Below the pieces are notes generated by a model. That model saw only the letters and a list, made by a program, of their open reading frames with translations. It was not told where the DNA came from and ran no database searches. DNA of 64,000 nt from Solimonas sp040754295 (lineage in GTDB: Bacteria > Pseudomonadota > Gammaproteobacteria > Nevskiales > Nevskiaceae). The translations under genes and the position numbers were made by a program. The stretch covers positions 62,001 to 126,000 of the forward strand of contig JBFMCQ010000001.1 in NCBI GenBank assembly GCA_040754295.1, given 5' to 3'. The first letter of the stretch is position 1. Every line of letters starts with the position of its first letter. This document shows positions 20,475-29,069 of the stretch, one piece after another.

Positions 20475-20604
20475 TTGCTCACTGTCTTCGCCAACGCTCC
20501 GACTGCACAGTAGGCCGACGCGAGCAACCGTCTCTCCCCCCAACCCGGATCTCCCCAACCTTCCGGGTTACTCGGGCCAAGCCTTACGGCTTGGCCTTTT
20601 TTTT
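20475..20604 (+). ncRNA. candidate small RNA with C-rich loop and intrinsic terminator
   Basis: No gene on this strand explains the strong terminator at 20575-20604. Directly upstream is a perfect 8-bp stem, AACCCGGA (20542-20549) with TCCGGGTT (20562-20569), which exposes a 12-base loop containing CTCCCC. A second unpaired CTCCCCCC run lies just before it. A 5' stem is possible: TTGCTCACTGT (20475-20485) with ACAGT (20507-20511) and GAGCAA (20522-20527). TATGTT at 20469-20474 may be the -10. C-rich loops of this type base-pair with ribosome-binding sites in known trans-acting small RNAs. The transcript would be about 125-130 bases. Confidence 0.5.
20575..20604 (+). terminator. Rho-independent terminator
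   Basis: The stem GGCCAAGCC-TTAC-GGCTTGGCC (9 bp perfect) is followed by eight T. It ends the candidate small RNA. No protein gene on the plus strand lies between lptG and this point. Confidence 0.9.
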
Positions 20605-20722
20605 GGCACAGCGGCGCCCTGCGCAAGAGCCGGGCCGCCGGTGTCCTGGGGATTTGGAACAATCACTGGATCGCTTTGCGGTAACATGCGCCGCCTTTTT
20701 TTGCACGACCCGCGAGAGTTCC

Positions 20723-20896
20723 ATGCAGTACAAGAAATGGCGCTGCCTGATCTGCGACTTCGTCTACGAGGAAGAAAAAGGTCTGCCCGAAGAAGGCATT
20801 GCGCCAGGCACGCGTTGGGAGGACGTACCGGAGAGCTGGACCTGCCCGGACTGCGGCGCGTCGAAGTCCGACTTCATGATGGTCGAGGCCGACTGA
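20723..20896 (+). CDS. rubA: rubredoxin (57 aa)
   Basis: This is a small cytoplasmic electron carrier with one Fe(Cys)4 site. The two Cys pairs are WRCLICDFVYEE and WTCPDCGASKSDF, with the expected spacing and the conserved aromatic residues of the fold. At 57 residues it is full length for the family. The ATG follows GAGAG by about seven bases. It stands alone between the terminator and the ClC gene. Partners are commonly an alkane hydroxylase or an oxygen-detoxifying enzyme, but none is in the window. Confidence 0.93.
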   Translation: MQYKKWRCLICDFVYEEEKGLPEEGIAPGTRWEDVPESWTCPDCGASKSDFMMVEAD

Positions 20897-21028
20897 AGCG
20901 AGCGGTACGATTCGTGCTTACCCGGCGGCGGGTCTGCGGCACGGTGGGCCGCCGCCTGCATGGCAGCCGCCCGATACGAATCCGATGACCGATCCTTCAC
21001 ACGCGGCGACGCACCACCCGGCTCGGCG

Positions 21029-22363
21029 ATGCCGGCGCGCGGTCTGAATCGACGGCTGCGCGGCCGCTGGCGCGTCGCCTGGCGGCGGTGGCGCCCGCGC
21101 GTCGCCTACTGGTCGGCAGCGGCCGGCATCGGCCTCGCGGCGGCGGCTTTCGCCTGGGGCGCCGAGTCGGTGCAGCATCTGTTCTTCGCGCTCAACGAGC
21201 GCTTGCCCTGGCTGCCGCTGCTGCTGACGCCGCTGGGCATGGTGGCCGTGGCCTGGGCAACCCTGCGCGTGGCGCCGGCCGCGGCCGGCAGCGGCATTCC
21301 GCAGGTGCTCGCCGCGTTGCGCAACGAAGGGCGCGCGCTGCGCGAGCAATTGCTGGCGCTGCGCACTGCGGCGGTCAAGATGCTGTTCACGGTCGTCGGC
21401 ATGGCCTGCGGCGCATCGGTCGGTCGCGAGGGTCCGACGGTGCAGATCGGTGCGGCGATCGCCAACGTGGTCGGCAGCCGCAGCCGTCACCCCGGCGTGC
21501 AGCGCAGCCTGATCCTCGCCGGCGGCGCGGCAGGCATCGCCGCCGCCTTCAATACGCCGGTCGCCGGCATCGTCTTCGCGTTCGAGGAGCTCGCGAGCAG
21601 CCTCGAGGAGCGCGCCAGCGGCACGCTGCTGCTGCTGGTGATCATCGCCGCGGTCGTCGCGATGTCGCTGCTCGGACAGCGTGTCTACCTCGGCGTCGTC
21701 GATGCGCATCTGGTGCACTGGGACGAATGGCGCGCGGTGCTGATCTGCGGTGTCGTCGGCGGCCTCGCCGGCGGCGTATTCAGCCGGCTGCTGTACGCGG
21801 GCTCGCGCCAACTACGTCGCCTGCGCGTCCGCTATGGCTGGCGCGTGCCGGCGGCCTGCGGCCTCGCCGTCGCCATGCTCGGCCTGCTCTCGCTCGGCAG
21901 CAGCTACGGCAGCGGCTACAAGGAAACGCTCACGGCGCTACAGACGCCGCAGGCGCTGTCGCCGTTCTATCCGCTGTTCAAGGCCGCGGCGACGCTGCTG
22001 TCGTACCTGAGCGGCATCCCCGGCGGCGTGTTCTCGCCGTCGCTCGCGGTCGGCGCCGGGATCGGTGCCGACCTCGCGCGCCTGATCGACTTCGCTCCGG
22101 CCGCCGCCGTCGTGCTGCTGGCGATGAGCGCCTACTTCGCCGGCGTCACGCAAACGCCGCTGACCGCCGCCGTGATCGTGTCCGAGATGACGCTCGACCA
22201 GCGCATGATTCTGCCGCTGATGGCGGCGAGTCTGCTCGCTGCCGGCATCGCGCGTCTGATCTGGCGCGATTCTCTGTACCGCGCGCTGATGCGCGACATT
22301 CTCGCCGACAACGCCGAGGCGCGGCCGCCGCCCGCGGCGGCGCCACCGAACCCGCGGTCCTGA
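21029..22363 (+). CDS. ClC-family chloride channel/antiporter
   Basis: This is an inner-membrane protein of about 444 residues. The anion-selectivity motifs are all present: GSGIPQV, GREGPTVQIG and GIPGGVFSPSLAVGAG. The gating Glu (in GREGP) is kept, and an acidic pair in FAFEELASSLEE is at the position of the internal proton Glu, so it is more likely a Cl-/H+ exchanger than a passive channel. There is no CBS tail. An in-frame ATG at 20960 would add 23 residues. Neither start has a good ribosome-binding site, and 21029 better fits the usual N-terminal length. Confidence 0.88.
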   Translation: MPARGLNRRLRGRWRVAWRRWRPRVAYWSAAAGIGLAAAAFAWGAESVQHLFFALNERLPWLPLLLTPLGMVAVAWATLRVAPAAAGSGIPQVLAALRNEGRALREQLLALRTAAVKMLFTVVGMACGASVGREGPTVQIGAAIANVVGSRSRHPGVQRSLILAGGAAGIAAAFNTPVAGIVFAFEELASSLEERASGTLLLLVIIAAVVAMSLLGQRVYLGVVDAHLVHWDEWRAVLICGVVGGLAGGVFSRLLYAGSRQLRRLRVRYGWRVPAACGLAVAMLGLLSLGSSYGSGYKETLTALQTPQALSPFYPLFKAAATLLSYLSGIPGGVFSPSLAVGAGIGADLARLIDFAPAAAVVLLAMSAYFAGVTQTPLTAAVIVSEMTLDQRMILPLMAASLLAAGIARLIWRDSLYRALMRDILADNAEARPPPAAAPPNPRS

Positions 22364-22377
22364 CCGCAAAAAAACCT

Positions 22378-22454
22378 TTCGCCACAGAGCCCACGGAGAG
22401 AACACAGACATGACGCGCCGTTTCTCTCGGGGTTCTTGTGTACTCTGTGGCGAA
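22378..22454. repeat. imperfect palindromic intergenic repeat
   Basis: The arms TTCGCCACAGAG (22378-22389) and CTCTGTGGCGAA (22443-22454) are exact complements. Between them lie weaker pairings between GAGAGAACACAGA and TTCTTGTGT-like segments. It fills most of the space between the ClC gene and glgX. Palindromes with CCACAGAG arms are, as I recall, common between genes in gammaproteobacteria. Confidence 0.7.
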
Positions 22455-22474
22455 TCGCTCCTGTCACACGCGAC

Positions 22475-24580
22475 ATGAAAGTCTGGCCCGGCACCCCTTA
22501 TCCGCTCGGCGCCACCTTCGACGGCGCTGGCACCAACTTCTCGCTGTTCTCGGAGGTTGCGCAACGCGTGGAGCTGTGCCTGTTCGGGCGCGATGGCACG
22601 GAAACGCGCATCGATCTGCCGGAGGTGACCGGGTACTGCTGGCATGCCTACCTGCCCGACGTGCAGCCGGGCCAGCGCTACGGCTTCCGCGTCCACGGAC
22701 CGTGGGCGCCCCAGGACGGGCATCGTTGCAATCCGGCGAAGCTGCTGCTCGACCCGTACGCAAAGTCCTTCGACGGCCAGGTCCAGTGGCACGACGCGGT
22801 ATTCCCGTACCGCATCGGCAAGGGACCGGACGTGAAGAGCGACCGCGACAGCGCGCGCCATATGCCCAAGTGCATCGTCGCGCAGCCGCATTTCCAGTGG
22901 GACGGCGACTACCGGCTGCACCGTCCCGGACACGAAACCGTCATCTACGAAACCCACGTCAAGGGCTTCACCGTGCGCATGGAGGCGATCCCCGTGGAGC
23001 TGCGCGGCACCTACGCCGGACTCGCGCATCCGGCGGCGATCGAGCATCTGACCAAGCTCGGCATCACCGCCGTCGAGCTGATGCCGGCGCACCAGTTCGT
23101 GCACGACCGCCACCTCGTCGACCGCGGTCTGCGCAACTACTGGGGCTACAACACGATCGGCTATTTCGCCCCGCACAACGAGTACGCGGCGGACAAGCGC
23201 CCCGGCGCGGTCGTCGCGGAGTTCAAGCAGATGGTGCGCGCACTGCACCGCGCCGGCATCGAGGTGATTCTCGACGTCGTCTACAACCACACCGCCGAGG
23301 GCAATCACCTCGGTCCGATGCTGTCGTTCCGCGGCATCGACAACGCCGCGTACTACCGGCTCGAGGACGACCGGCGCTATTACAAGGACTACACCGGCAC
23401 CGGCAACAGCCTCAACATGCGCCATCCGCACGTGCTGCAGCTGATCATGGATTCGCTGCGCTACTGGGTGCTGGAGATGCACGTCGACGGCTTCCGCTTC
23501 GATCTCGCGGCCACGCTCGCGCGCGAGCTGCACGACGTCGACCGCCTGTCGGCGTTCTTCGACCTCGTGCAGCAGGATCCGGTCGTGAGTCAGGTCAAGC
23601 TGATCGCCGAGCCCTGGGACGTCGGCGAGGGCGGCTACCAGGTCGGCAACTTCCCGCCGGTGTGGTCGGAGTGGAACGGCCGCTACCGCGACTGCGTGCG
23701 CGACTTCTGGCGCGACCAGGGCGCCACGCTCGGCGAGTTCGCCTACCGCATCACCGGCAGCTCCGATCTCTACGCCGGCACGACGCGCACTCCGTTCGCG
23801 AGCGTCAACTTCATCACCGCACACGACGGCTTCACGCTGCGCGACCTGGTTTCGTACAACAGCAAGCACAACACCGCCAACGGCGAAGACAACCGCGACG
23901 GCAGCGACGACAACCGGTCGTGGAACTGCGGCGTCGAGGGTCCGACCGACGATCCGCAGATCCTGCAACTGCGCGCGCGCCAGGTGCGCAACATGCTGGC
24001 GACACTGATGCTCTCACAGGGCATCCCGATGCTGCTCGGCGGCGACGAGATCGGACGCACACAGGGCGGCAACAACAATGCCTACTGCCAGGACAACGAG
24101 ATCTCCTGGTACGACTGGGACAACGCCGACCAAGACCTGCTCGCGTTCTGTCGCGAGCTGATCGCCTTCCAGCACGCACATCCGGTATTCCGCCGCCGCC
24201 ACTGGTTCCACGGCCGCCCGATCCACGGCAGCGCCTGCACCGACATTGCCTGGTTCGCCCCGGACGGCACGCAGATGGCCGAGCAGGACTGGGGCGCAGG
24301 CGAAGCACGCACGCTCGGCGTGTTCCTCAACGGCCACGAGATTCCCAACCCGAACCCCAAGGGCGATCCGGTCGCCGACGACAATTTCTTCCTGATCTTC
24401 AACGCGCACCCTGAAGCGCGGAGCGTCGTCCTGCCCGGTGAGCCCTGGGCTCGCCGCTGGCGGCTCGTGCTCGATACGGCGGTGGGCTGGCTCGACGCGC
24501 AGAAGACGGCGGCGGCGGCCGGCGGCAGCAGCGTGGACATCGCGGGGCGCGGGCTGCAGGTGTACTGCGATGCCGGTTGA
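22475..24580 (+). CDS. glgX: glycogen debranching enzyme GlgX
   Basis: This 701-residue GH13 isoamylase-type enzyme hydrolyses alpha-1,6 branches of glycogen. An N-terminal CBM48 domain is present (PLGATFDGAGTNFSLFSEVA). The catalytic residues are seen in DGFRFDLAATLA (nucleophile Asp), LIAEPWDVGEGGYQ (acid Glu) and FITAHDGFTLRDLV (second Asp), with the GlgX signature NGEDNRDGSDDNRSWNCG. The gene starts the glucan operon and overlaps treY by 11 bases. No strong ribosome-binding site precedes ATG 22475, which lies just after the palindromic repeat. In this operon it probably trims branches so that TreY can act. Confidence 0.93.
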   Translation: MKVWPGTPYPLGATFDGAGTNFSLFSEVAQRVELCLFGRDGTETRIDLPEVTGYCWHAYLPDVQPGQRYGFRVHGPWAPQDGHRCNPAKLLLDPYAKSFDGQVQWHDAVFPYRIGKGPDVKSDRDSARHMPKCIVAQPHFQWDGDYRLHRPGHETVIYETHVKGFTVRMEAIPVELRGTYAGLAHPAAIEHLTKLGITAVELMPAHQFVHDRHLVDRGLRNYWGYNTIGYFAPHNEYAADKRPGAVVAEFKQMVRALHRAGIEVILDVVYNHTAEGNHLGPMLSFRGIDNAAYYRLEDDRRYYKDYTGTGNSLNMRHPHVLQLIMDSLRYWVLEMHVDGFRFDLAATLARELHDVDRLSAFFDLVQQDPVVSQVKLIAEPWDVGEGGYQVGNFPPVWSEWNGRYRDCVRDFWRDQGATLGEFAYRITGSSDLYAGTTRTPFASVNFITAHDGFTLRDLVSYNSKHNTANGEDNRDGSDDNRSWNCGVEGPTDDPQILQLRARQVRNMLATLMLSQGIPMLLGGDEIGRTQGGNNNAYCQDNEISWYDWDNADQDLLAFCRELIAFQHAHPVFRRRHWFHGRPIHGSACTDIAWFAPDGTQMAEQDWGAGEARTLGVFLNGHEIPNPNPKGDPVADDNFFLIFNAHPEARSVVLPGEPWARRWRLVLDTAVGWLDAQKTAAAAGGSSVDIAGRGLQVYCDAG

Positions 24581-27230
24581 GCCGCGTGCGGCCTACCGCG
24601 TACAGCTGCGGCCCGGCTTCGGCCTCGACGCCGGTGCGCAGATCGCACCGTATCTGGCGAAGCTCGGCGTCAGCCACTTCTTCGCGTCACCCTATCTGCA
24701 GGCCGCGCCGGGCAGCCAGCACGGCTACGACATCGTCGATCCGACCCGCGTCAATGCCGAGCTCGGCGGCGAGGACGCGCATGCGCGCCTGTGCGCGGCG
24801 CTGGCCGCCCACGGGCTCGCGCAGATGCTCGACATCGTCCCCAACCACATGGCCGTCGCCGGGCGCGCCAATCCGTGGTGGTGGGACGTGCTCGAGCACG
24901 GGCCGTCGAGCCGCTACGCGACGTTCTTCGATGTCGACTGGGAGTCGCCCGAGCAGCGCCTGCAGAACAAGGTGCTGCTGCCGGTGCTCGGCGATCAGTA
25001 CGGCCGCGTGCTCGAAGCCGGCGAGATCCGCCTGCGCCACGCCGGCGGCGAGCTCACGCTGCATTATCACGAGCACGCGTTCCCGGTCGATCCGGCCACG
25101 CTCGAACCGCTGCTCGCGACGGCCGCCGTGCGCTGCGGCTCGGAGGTGCTCGGCTTTCTTGCCGACGCCTGCGGGCGCCTGCCGCAGGCCACCGCGACCG
25201 GCCGCGGCGCGGTCGACCGTCGCCAGCGCAATGCGATGGTAATCCACGACATGCTCGCGCGCCTGTGCCATGACGAGCCGGTCGTCGCCGCGGCGATCGA
25301 TGCGGCGGTCACCCATCTCAACAGCGAGCCCGACGCGCTCGACGCGCTGCTCGATCGCCAGAATTATCGGCTCGCGTACTGGCGCACCGCCGGTCGCGAT
25401 CTCGGCTACCGGCGCTTCTTCGACATCAACACGCTGGCGGGTCTGCGTGTCGAGGACGAGGAAGTGTTCGAGCAGACCCACGGGCGCGTCGTCGACTGGG
25501 TCGCACGCGGGGCGCTGGCTGCGCTGCGCGTCGACCATCCCGACGGCCTGCGCAATCCGGCACAGTATTTCTATCGGCTGCGCAAAGCCTGTCCGCAGGC
25601 CTGGATCGTCGCCGAGAAGATCCTGTCGCCGGACGAATCCCTGCCGGACGACTGGCCGATTGCCGGCACGACCGGCTACGAGTTCCTCAACCTCGCCACG
25701 GGTCTGTTCGTCGATCCTGCCGGAGAGGCGCCTTTGACCGCCCTCTACGCCGAGCTTTGCGGCGAGACCGCGGATTTCGCGACGATCGCGCAGAGCTGCA
25801 AGCGCGAGGTGCTGACCGAGCTGCTCGGCAGCGAGCTGAACCGGCTCACCGCGCTGCTCCTGACGATCTGCGAGCGCCACCGCCGCCACCGCGACTACAC
25901 GCGCCACGAGCTGCACGAGGCGCTGCGCGAGACGGCGGTGTGCATGCCGGTCTACCGCACCTACGTGCGCTACCCCGACGGCGTCGTTGCCGACGCCGAC
26001 CGGCGCTGCATCGACGCGGCGATCGCGCAGGTGATCGCCGCGCGGCCCGACCTCGACGCCGAGCTACTGCGCTTCCTGCGCGATCTGCTGCTGCTGCGCG
26101 TGCCCGGTGCGCTCGAAGGCGAGCTGGCGATGCGCTTCCAGCAGCTGACCGGACCGGCGACCGCCAAGGGCATCGAGGACACCGCGCTGTACCGCTACCA
26201 CCGTCTGGTCTGCCTCAACGAAGTCGGCGGCGATCCGGGGCACTTCGGCACCCGTCCGGATCGGTTCCACGCGTTCTGCAGCGAGGTTCAGCAGCGGCGT
26301 CCGCAAACGCTGCTGACGACGTCCAATCACGACACCAAGCGCTCGGGAGACGTGCGCGCACGCCTGGCGCTGCTCTCCGAAATCCCCGCGCACTGGGCCG
26401 CCGCGGTGCAGCGCTGGATCGCGCAGAACGCACGGCACCGGCGCCATGAGCTGCCGGACCGCAATACCGAGTACCTGCTCTACCAGACGCTGGTCGGCAC
26501 CTGGCCGATCGCGCGCGCGCGCCTCGACGCCTATCTGCTCAAGGCGGTGCGCGAGGCCAAGCAGCACACCTCCTGGCTGCGCCCGGAGCCGGCCTACGAA
26601 GAGGCGCTGCAGGCTTTCACCGCCGCGGTGCTCGCCGACGAGGCGTTTTGCGCCGATCTCGCCGCCTTCGTCTCACCGCTGGTCTGGCCCGGCCGCATCA
26701 ACGGGCTGGCGCAGACCTTGCTGAAGCTCACTGCACCGGGTGTCCCGGAGATTTATCAGGGCACCGAGCTCTGGAACTTGTCGCTGGTGGATCCGGACAA
26801 TCGCAGACCCGTGGACTTCGCGCTGCGCGAGCGGCTGCTCGACGCGCTGCCGCAGCTCGCACCCGAGGAGCTCGTCGCGCGTGCCGACGACGGCCTGCCG
26901 AAGCTGGCCGTGGTCGCAGGCGCGCTCGCGCTGCGCCGCGAGCACCCGGCGCCGTTTGGCGTCGACGGCGGCTTTCTGCCGCTCAAGAGCGCCGGTGCGA
27001 AGGCCGGGCATGCGCTCGCTTATCTGCGCGGCGGCGAAGTCGCCGTCATCGTGCCGCGCCTGGTGCTCGGCCTGGGCGGAGACTGGGCCGATACCACGCT
27101 CGCGCTGCCGCGCGGCCGCTGGCGCAATCGCTTCACCGGCGAGCACATCGACGGCGGTCCGGTGCGGCTCGCCGAGCTGCTGCGCCGGTTTCCGGTCGCG
27201 CTGCTCGCGCGCGAGGAGCCGGCTGCGTGA
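24570..27230 (+). CDS. treY: maltooligosyl trehalose synthase TreY
   Basis: This 886-residue GH13 enzyme isomerises the reducing-end alpha-1,4 bond of a glucan to alpha,alpha-1,1, making maltooligosyl trehalose. The N-terminal family signature is AAYRVQLRPGFGLDAGAQIA. Catalytic residues are in ALRVDHPDGLRNP (Asp), AWIVAEKILSPDE (Glu) and TTSNHDTKRSGDVRARL (Asp). ATG 24570 lies within the last codons of glgX. Its stop overlaps the GTG of treZ (GTGA), so the two trehalose-forming steps are translationally coupled. Confidence 0.95.
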   Translation: MPVEPRAAYRVQLRPGFGLDAGAQIAPYLAKLGVSHFFASPYLQAAPGSQHGYDIVDPTRVNAELGGEDAHARLCAALAAHGLAQMLDIVPNHMAVAGRANPWWWDVLEHGPSSRYATFFDVDWESPEQRLQNKVLLPVLGDQYGRVLEAGEIRLRHAGGELTLHYHEHAFPVDPATLEPLLATAAVRCGSEVLGFLADACGRLPQATATGRGAVDRRQRNAMVIHDMLARLCHDEPVVAAAIDAAVTHLNSEPDALDALLDRQNYRLAYWRTAGRDLGYRRFFDINTLAGLRVEDEEVFEQTHGRVVDWVARGALAALRVDHPDGLRNPAQYFYRLRKACPQAWIVAEKILSPDESLPDDWPIAGTTGYEFLNLATGLFVDPAGEAPLTALYAELCGETADFATIAQSCKREVLTELLGSELNRLTALLLTICERHRRHRDYTRHELHEALRETAVCMPVYRTYVRYPDGVVADADRRCIDAAIAQVIAARPDLDAELLRFLRDLLLLRVPGALEGELAMRFQQLTGPATAKGIEDTALYRYHRLVCLNEVGGDPGHFGTRPDRFHAFCSEVQQRRPQTLLTTSNHDTKRSGDVRARLALLSEIPAHWAAAVQRWIAQNARHRRHELPDRNTEYLLYQTLVGTWPIARARLDAYLLKAVREAKQHTSWLRPEPAYEEALQAFTAAVLADEAFCADLAAFVSPLVWPGRINGLAQTLLKLTAPGVPEIYQGTELWNLSLVDPDNRRPVDFALRERLLDALPQLAPEELVARADDGLPKLAVVAGALALRREHPAPFGVDGGFLPLKSAGAKAGHALAYLRGGEVAVIVPRLVLGLGGDWADTTLALPRGRWRNRFTGEHIDGGPVRLAELLRRFPVALLAREEPAA

Positions 27231-28975
27231 GTCTGCCACGCGTCTGGGCGCCGCTGGCGCGCAGCGTCGAGCTCGAGCGCGGCGGCCAACGCCAGGCGAT
27301 GCAGCAGACCCGCGGCGGCTGGTGGCAGGCGCAGCTGCCGCTGGCACACGGCGAGGACTACGCCTTCGTCGTCGACGGCGACGGGCCGTTTCCCGACCCG
27401 CGCTCGCCGTGGCAGCCGCAGGGCGTGCACGGCCCCTCGCGCCACGTCGACCACGCGCGCTTCACCTGGCACGACGGCGGCTGGCGCGCACCGCCGCTGG
27501 CCTGCGCTTTGATCTACGAGCTGCACGTCGGCACGTTCACGGCCGAAGGCAGCTTCGATGGCGCGATCTCGCGCCTCGACGCGCTCGTCGAGCTGGGCGT
27601 GACCCACGTCGAGCTGATGCCGGTCAACGCCTTCCCCGGCCGCCACGGCTGGGGCTACGACGGCGCCGCCCTGTACGCACCGCACCAGCCCTACGGCGGA
27701 CCGGACGCGCTCAAGCGGCTCGTGGCCGCCTGCCACGCGCGCGGCCTCGCCGTGCTGCTCGACGTCGTCTACAACCACCTCGGCCCCGACGGCAATTATC
27801 TCGCCCGCTTCGGTCCGTACTTCACCCGCCGCTACGCCACGCCCTGGGGGGAGGCGGTGAATCTCGACGGCGCGGATAGCGACGAGGTGCGCCGCTTCTT
27901 CATCGACAACGCGCTGATGTGGCTGTCCGACTACCACTTCGACGGCCTGCGCGTGGACGCGGTGCACGCCATCGTCGACCAGTCGGCGCGGCACTTTCTC
28001 GAGCAGCTGACGGCGGAGGTGCGCGCGCTCGAAGCGGCGCTGTGCCGGCCGCTCGTCGTCATCGCCGAAAGCGATCTCAACGACCCGCGTCTGCTGCGGC
28101 CGCCCGAAGCGGGCGGCTACGGCATGGATGCACAGTGGAGCGACGATTTCCATCACAGCCTGCACGCGCTGCTCACCGGCGAGCGCGCCGGCTACTACGC
28201 GGACTTCGGCGCCGTCGGCGACATCGCCGCGGCATTGACGCGCCGCTTCGTCTACGACGGCCGCTACTCCGCCTTTCGCCGCCGCCGCCACGGGCGCCCG
28301 GCGCTCGAGATCCCCGCCGAGCGCTTTCTCGGCTACCTGCAGAACCACGATCAGGTCGGCAATCGCGCGCGCGGCGAGCGCATCGGCGCGCTGGTGTCGC
28401 GCCAACGACTGATGATCGCCGCCGCGCTGGTGCTGACGGCGCCGTTCGTGCCGCTGCTGTTCCAGGGCGAGGAGTGGAACGCGAGTGCGCCGTTCCTGTA
28501 CTTCACCGACCACCAGGACCCGCGGCTCGGCGCGGCGGTGCGCGACGGACGCCGAGCCGAGTTCGCCGCCTTCGGCTGGGACCCCGCGAGCATCCCCGAT
28601 CCGCAGGCCGAGGACAGCTTCCGCCGCAGCCGGCTCGACTGGAGCGAGCGCAGGCGCGGGCCGCACGCGCAGATCCTCGACTGGTACCGCCGGCTGATCG
28701 CGCTGCGCCGCGCGCATCCGGACCTCGCCGCCGGTGCGCCCGCGGACGTGCAGTACGACGAAGGGGCGCGCTGGCTCGTCTGCGTGCGCGGCTCGATCGT
28801 CGTCGCCTGCAACTTCGCGGCATCGGCACAGCAGCTGCCGCTGCCGCCGGCGCAAGGCCATGAAGTGCTGCTGAGCTCGGAGGAGTCGGCTGCGCCCACG
28901 AACCAGACCGTGCGCCTCGCAGCGGAATCGGTTGCGCTGCTGCGGCGCGCAGCGTTCACCGGAGATTCATCGTGA
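27227..28975 (+). CDS. treZ: maltooligosyl trehalose trehalohydrolase TreZ
   Basis: The enzyme has 582 residues and releases free trehalose from the product of TreY. It has a short N-terminal CBM48-like domain (VWAPLARSVELERGG), then the GH13 barrel with MPVNAFPGRHGWGYDG, HFDGLRVDAVHAI (nucleophile), VVIAESDLNDPRL (acid) and YLQNHDQVGNRARG (third Asp). The GTG start at 27227 is fixed by overlap with treY and by the family N-terminus. It is followed by 94 bases before glgB, the longest gap in the first half of the operon. A TAGAGT there may provide an internal promoter. Confidence 0.94.
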   Translation: MSLPRVWAPLARSVELERGGQRQAMQQTRGGWWQAQLPLAHGEDYAFVVDGDGPFPDPRSPWQPQGVHGPSRHVDHARFTWHDGGWRAPPLACALIYELHVGTFTAEGSFDGAISRLDALVELGVTHVELMPVNAFPGRHGWGYDGAALYAPHQPYGGPDALKRLVAACHARGLAVLLDVVYNHLGPDGNYLARFGPYFTRRYATPWGEAVNLDGADSDEVRRFFIDNALMWLSDYHFDGLRVDAVHAIVDQSARHFLEQLTAEVRALEAALCRPLVVIAESDLNDPRLLRPPEAGGYGMDAQWSDDFHHSLHALLTGERAGYYADFGAVGDIAAALTRRFVYDGRYSAFRRRRHGRPALEIPAERFLGYLQNHDQVGNRARGERIGALVSRQRLMIAAALVLTAPFVPLLFQGEEWNASAPFLYFTDHQDPRLGAAVRDGRRAEFAAFGWDPASIPDPQAEDSFRRSRLDWSERRRGPHAQILDWYRRLIALRRAHPDLAAGAPADVQYDEGARWLVCVRGSIVVACNFAASAQQLPLPPAQGHEVLLSSEESAAPTNQTVRLAAESVALLRRAAFTGDSS

Positions 28976-29069
28976 GCCGTCGCGGTTCCTCGCACCGGCG
29001 CGCTGCGCTAGAGTGGTCGGCCCGACCGGGGTCTTGCAACAGCGTCTTGGCACAGCAGGAGGAATCCTG

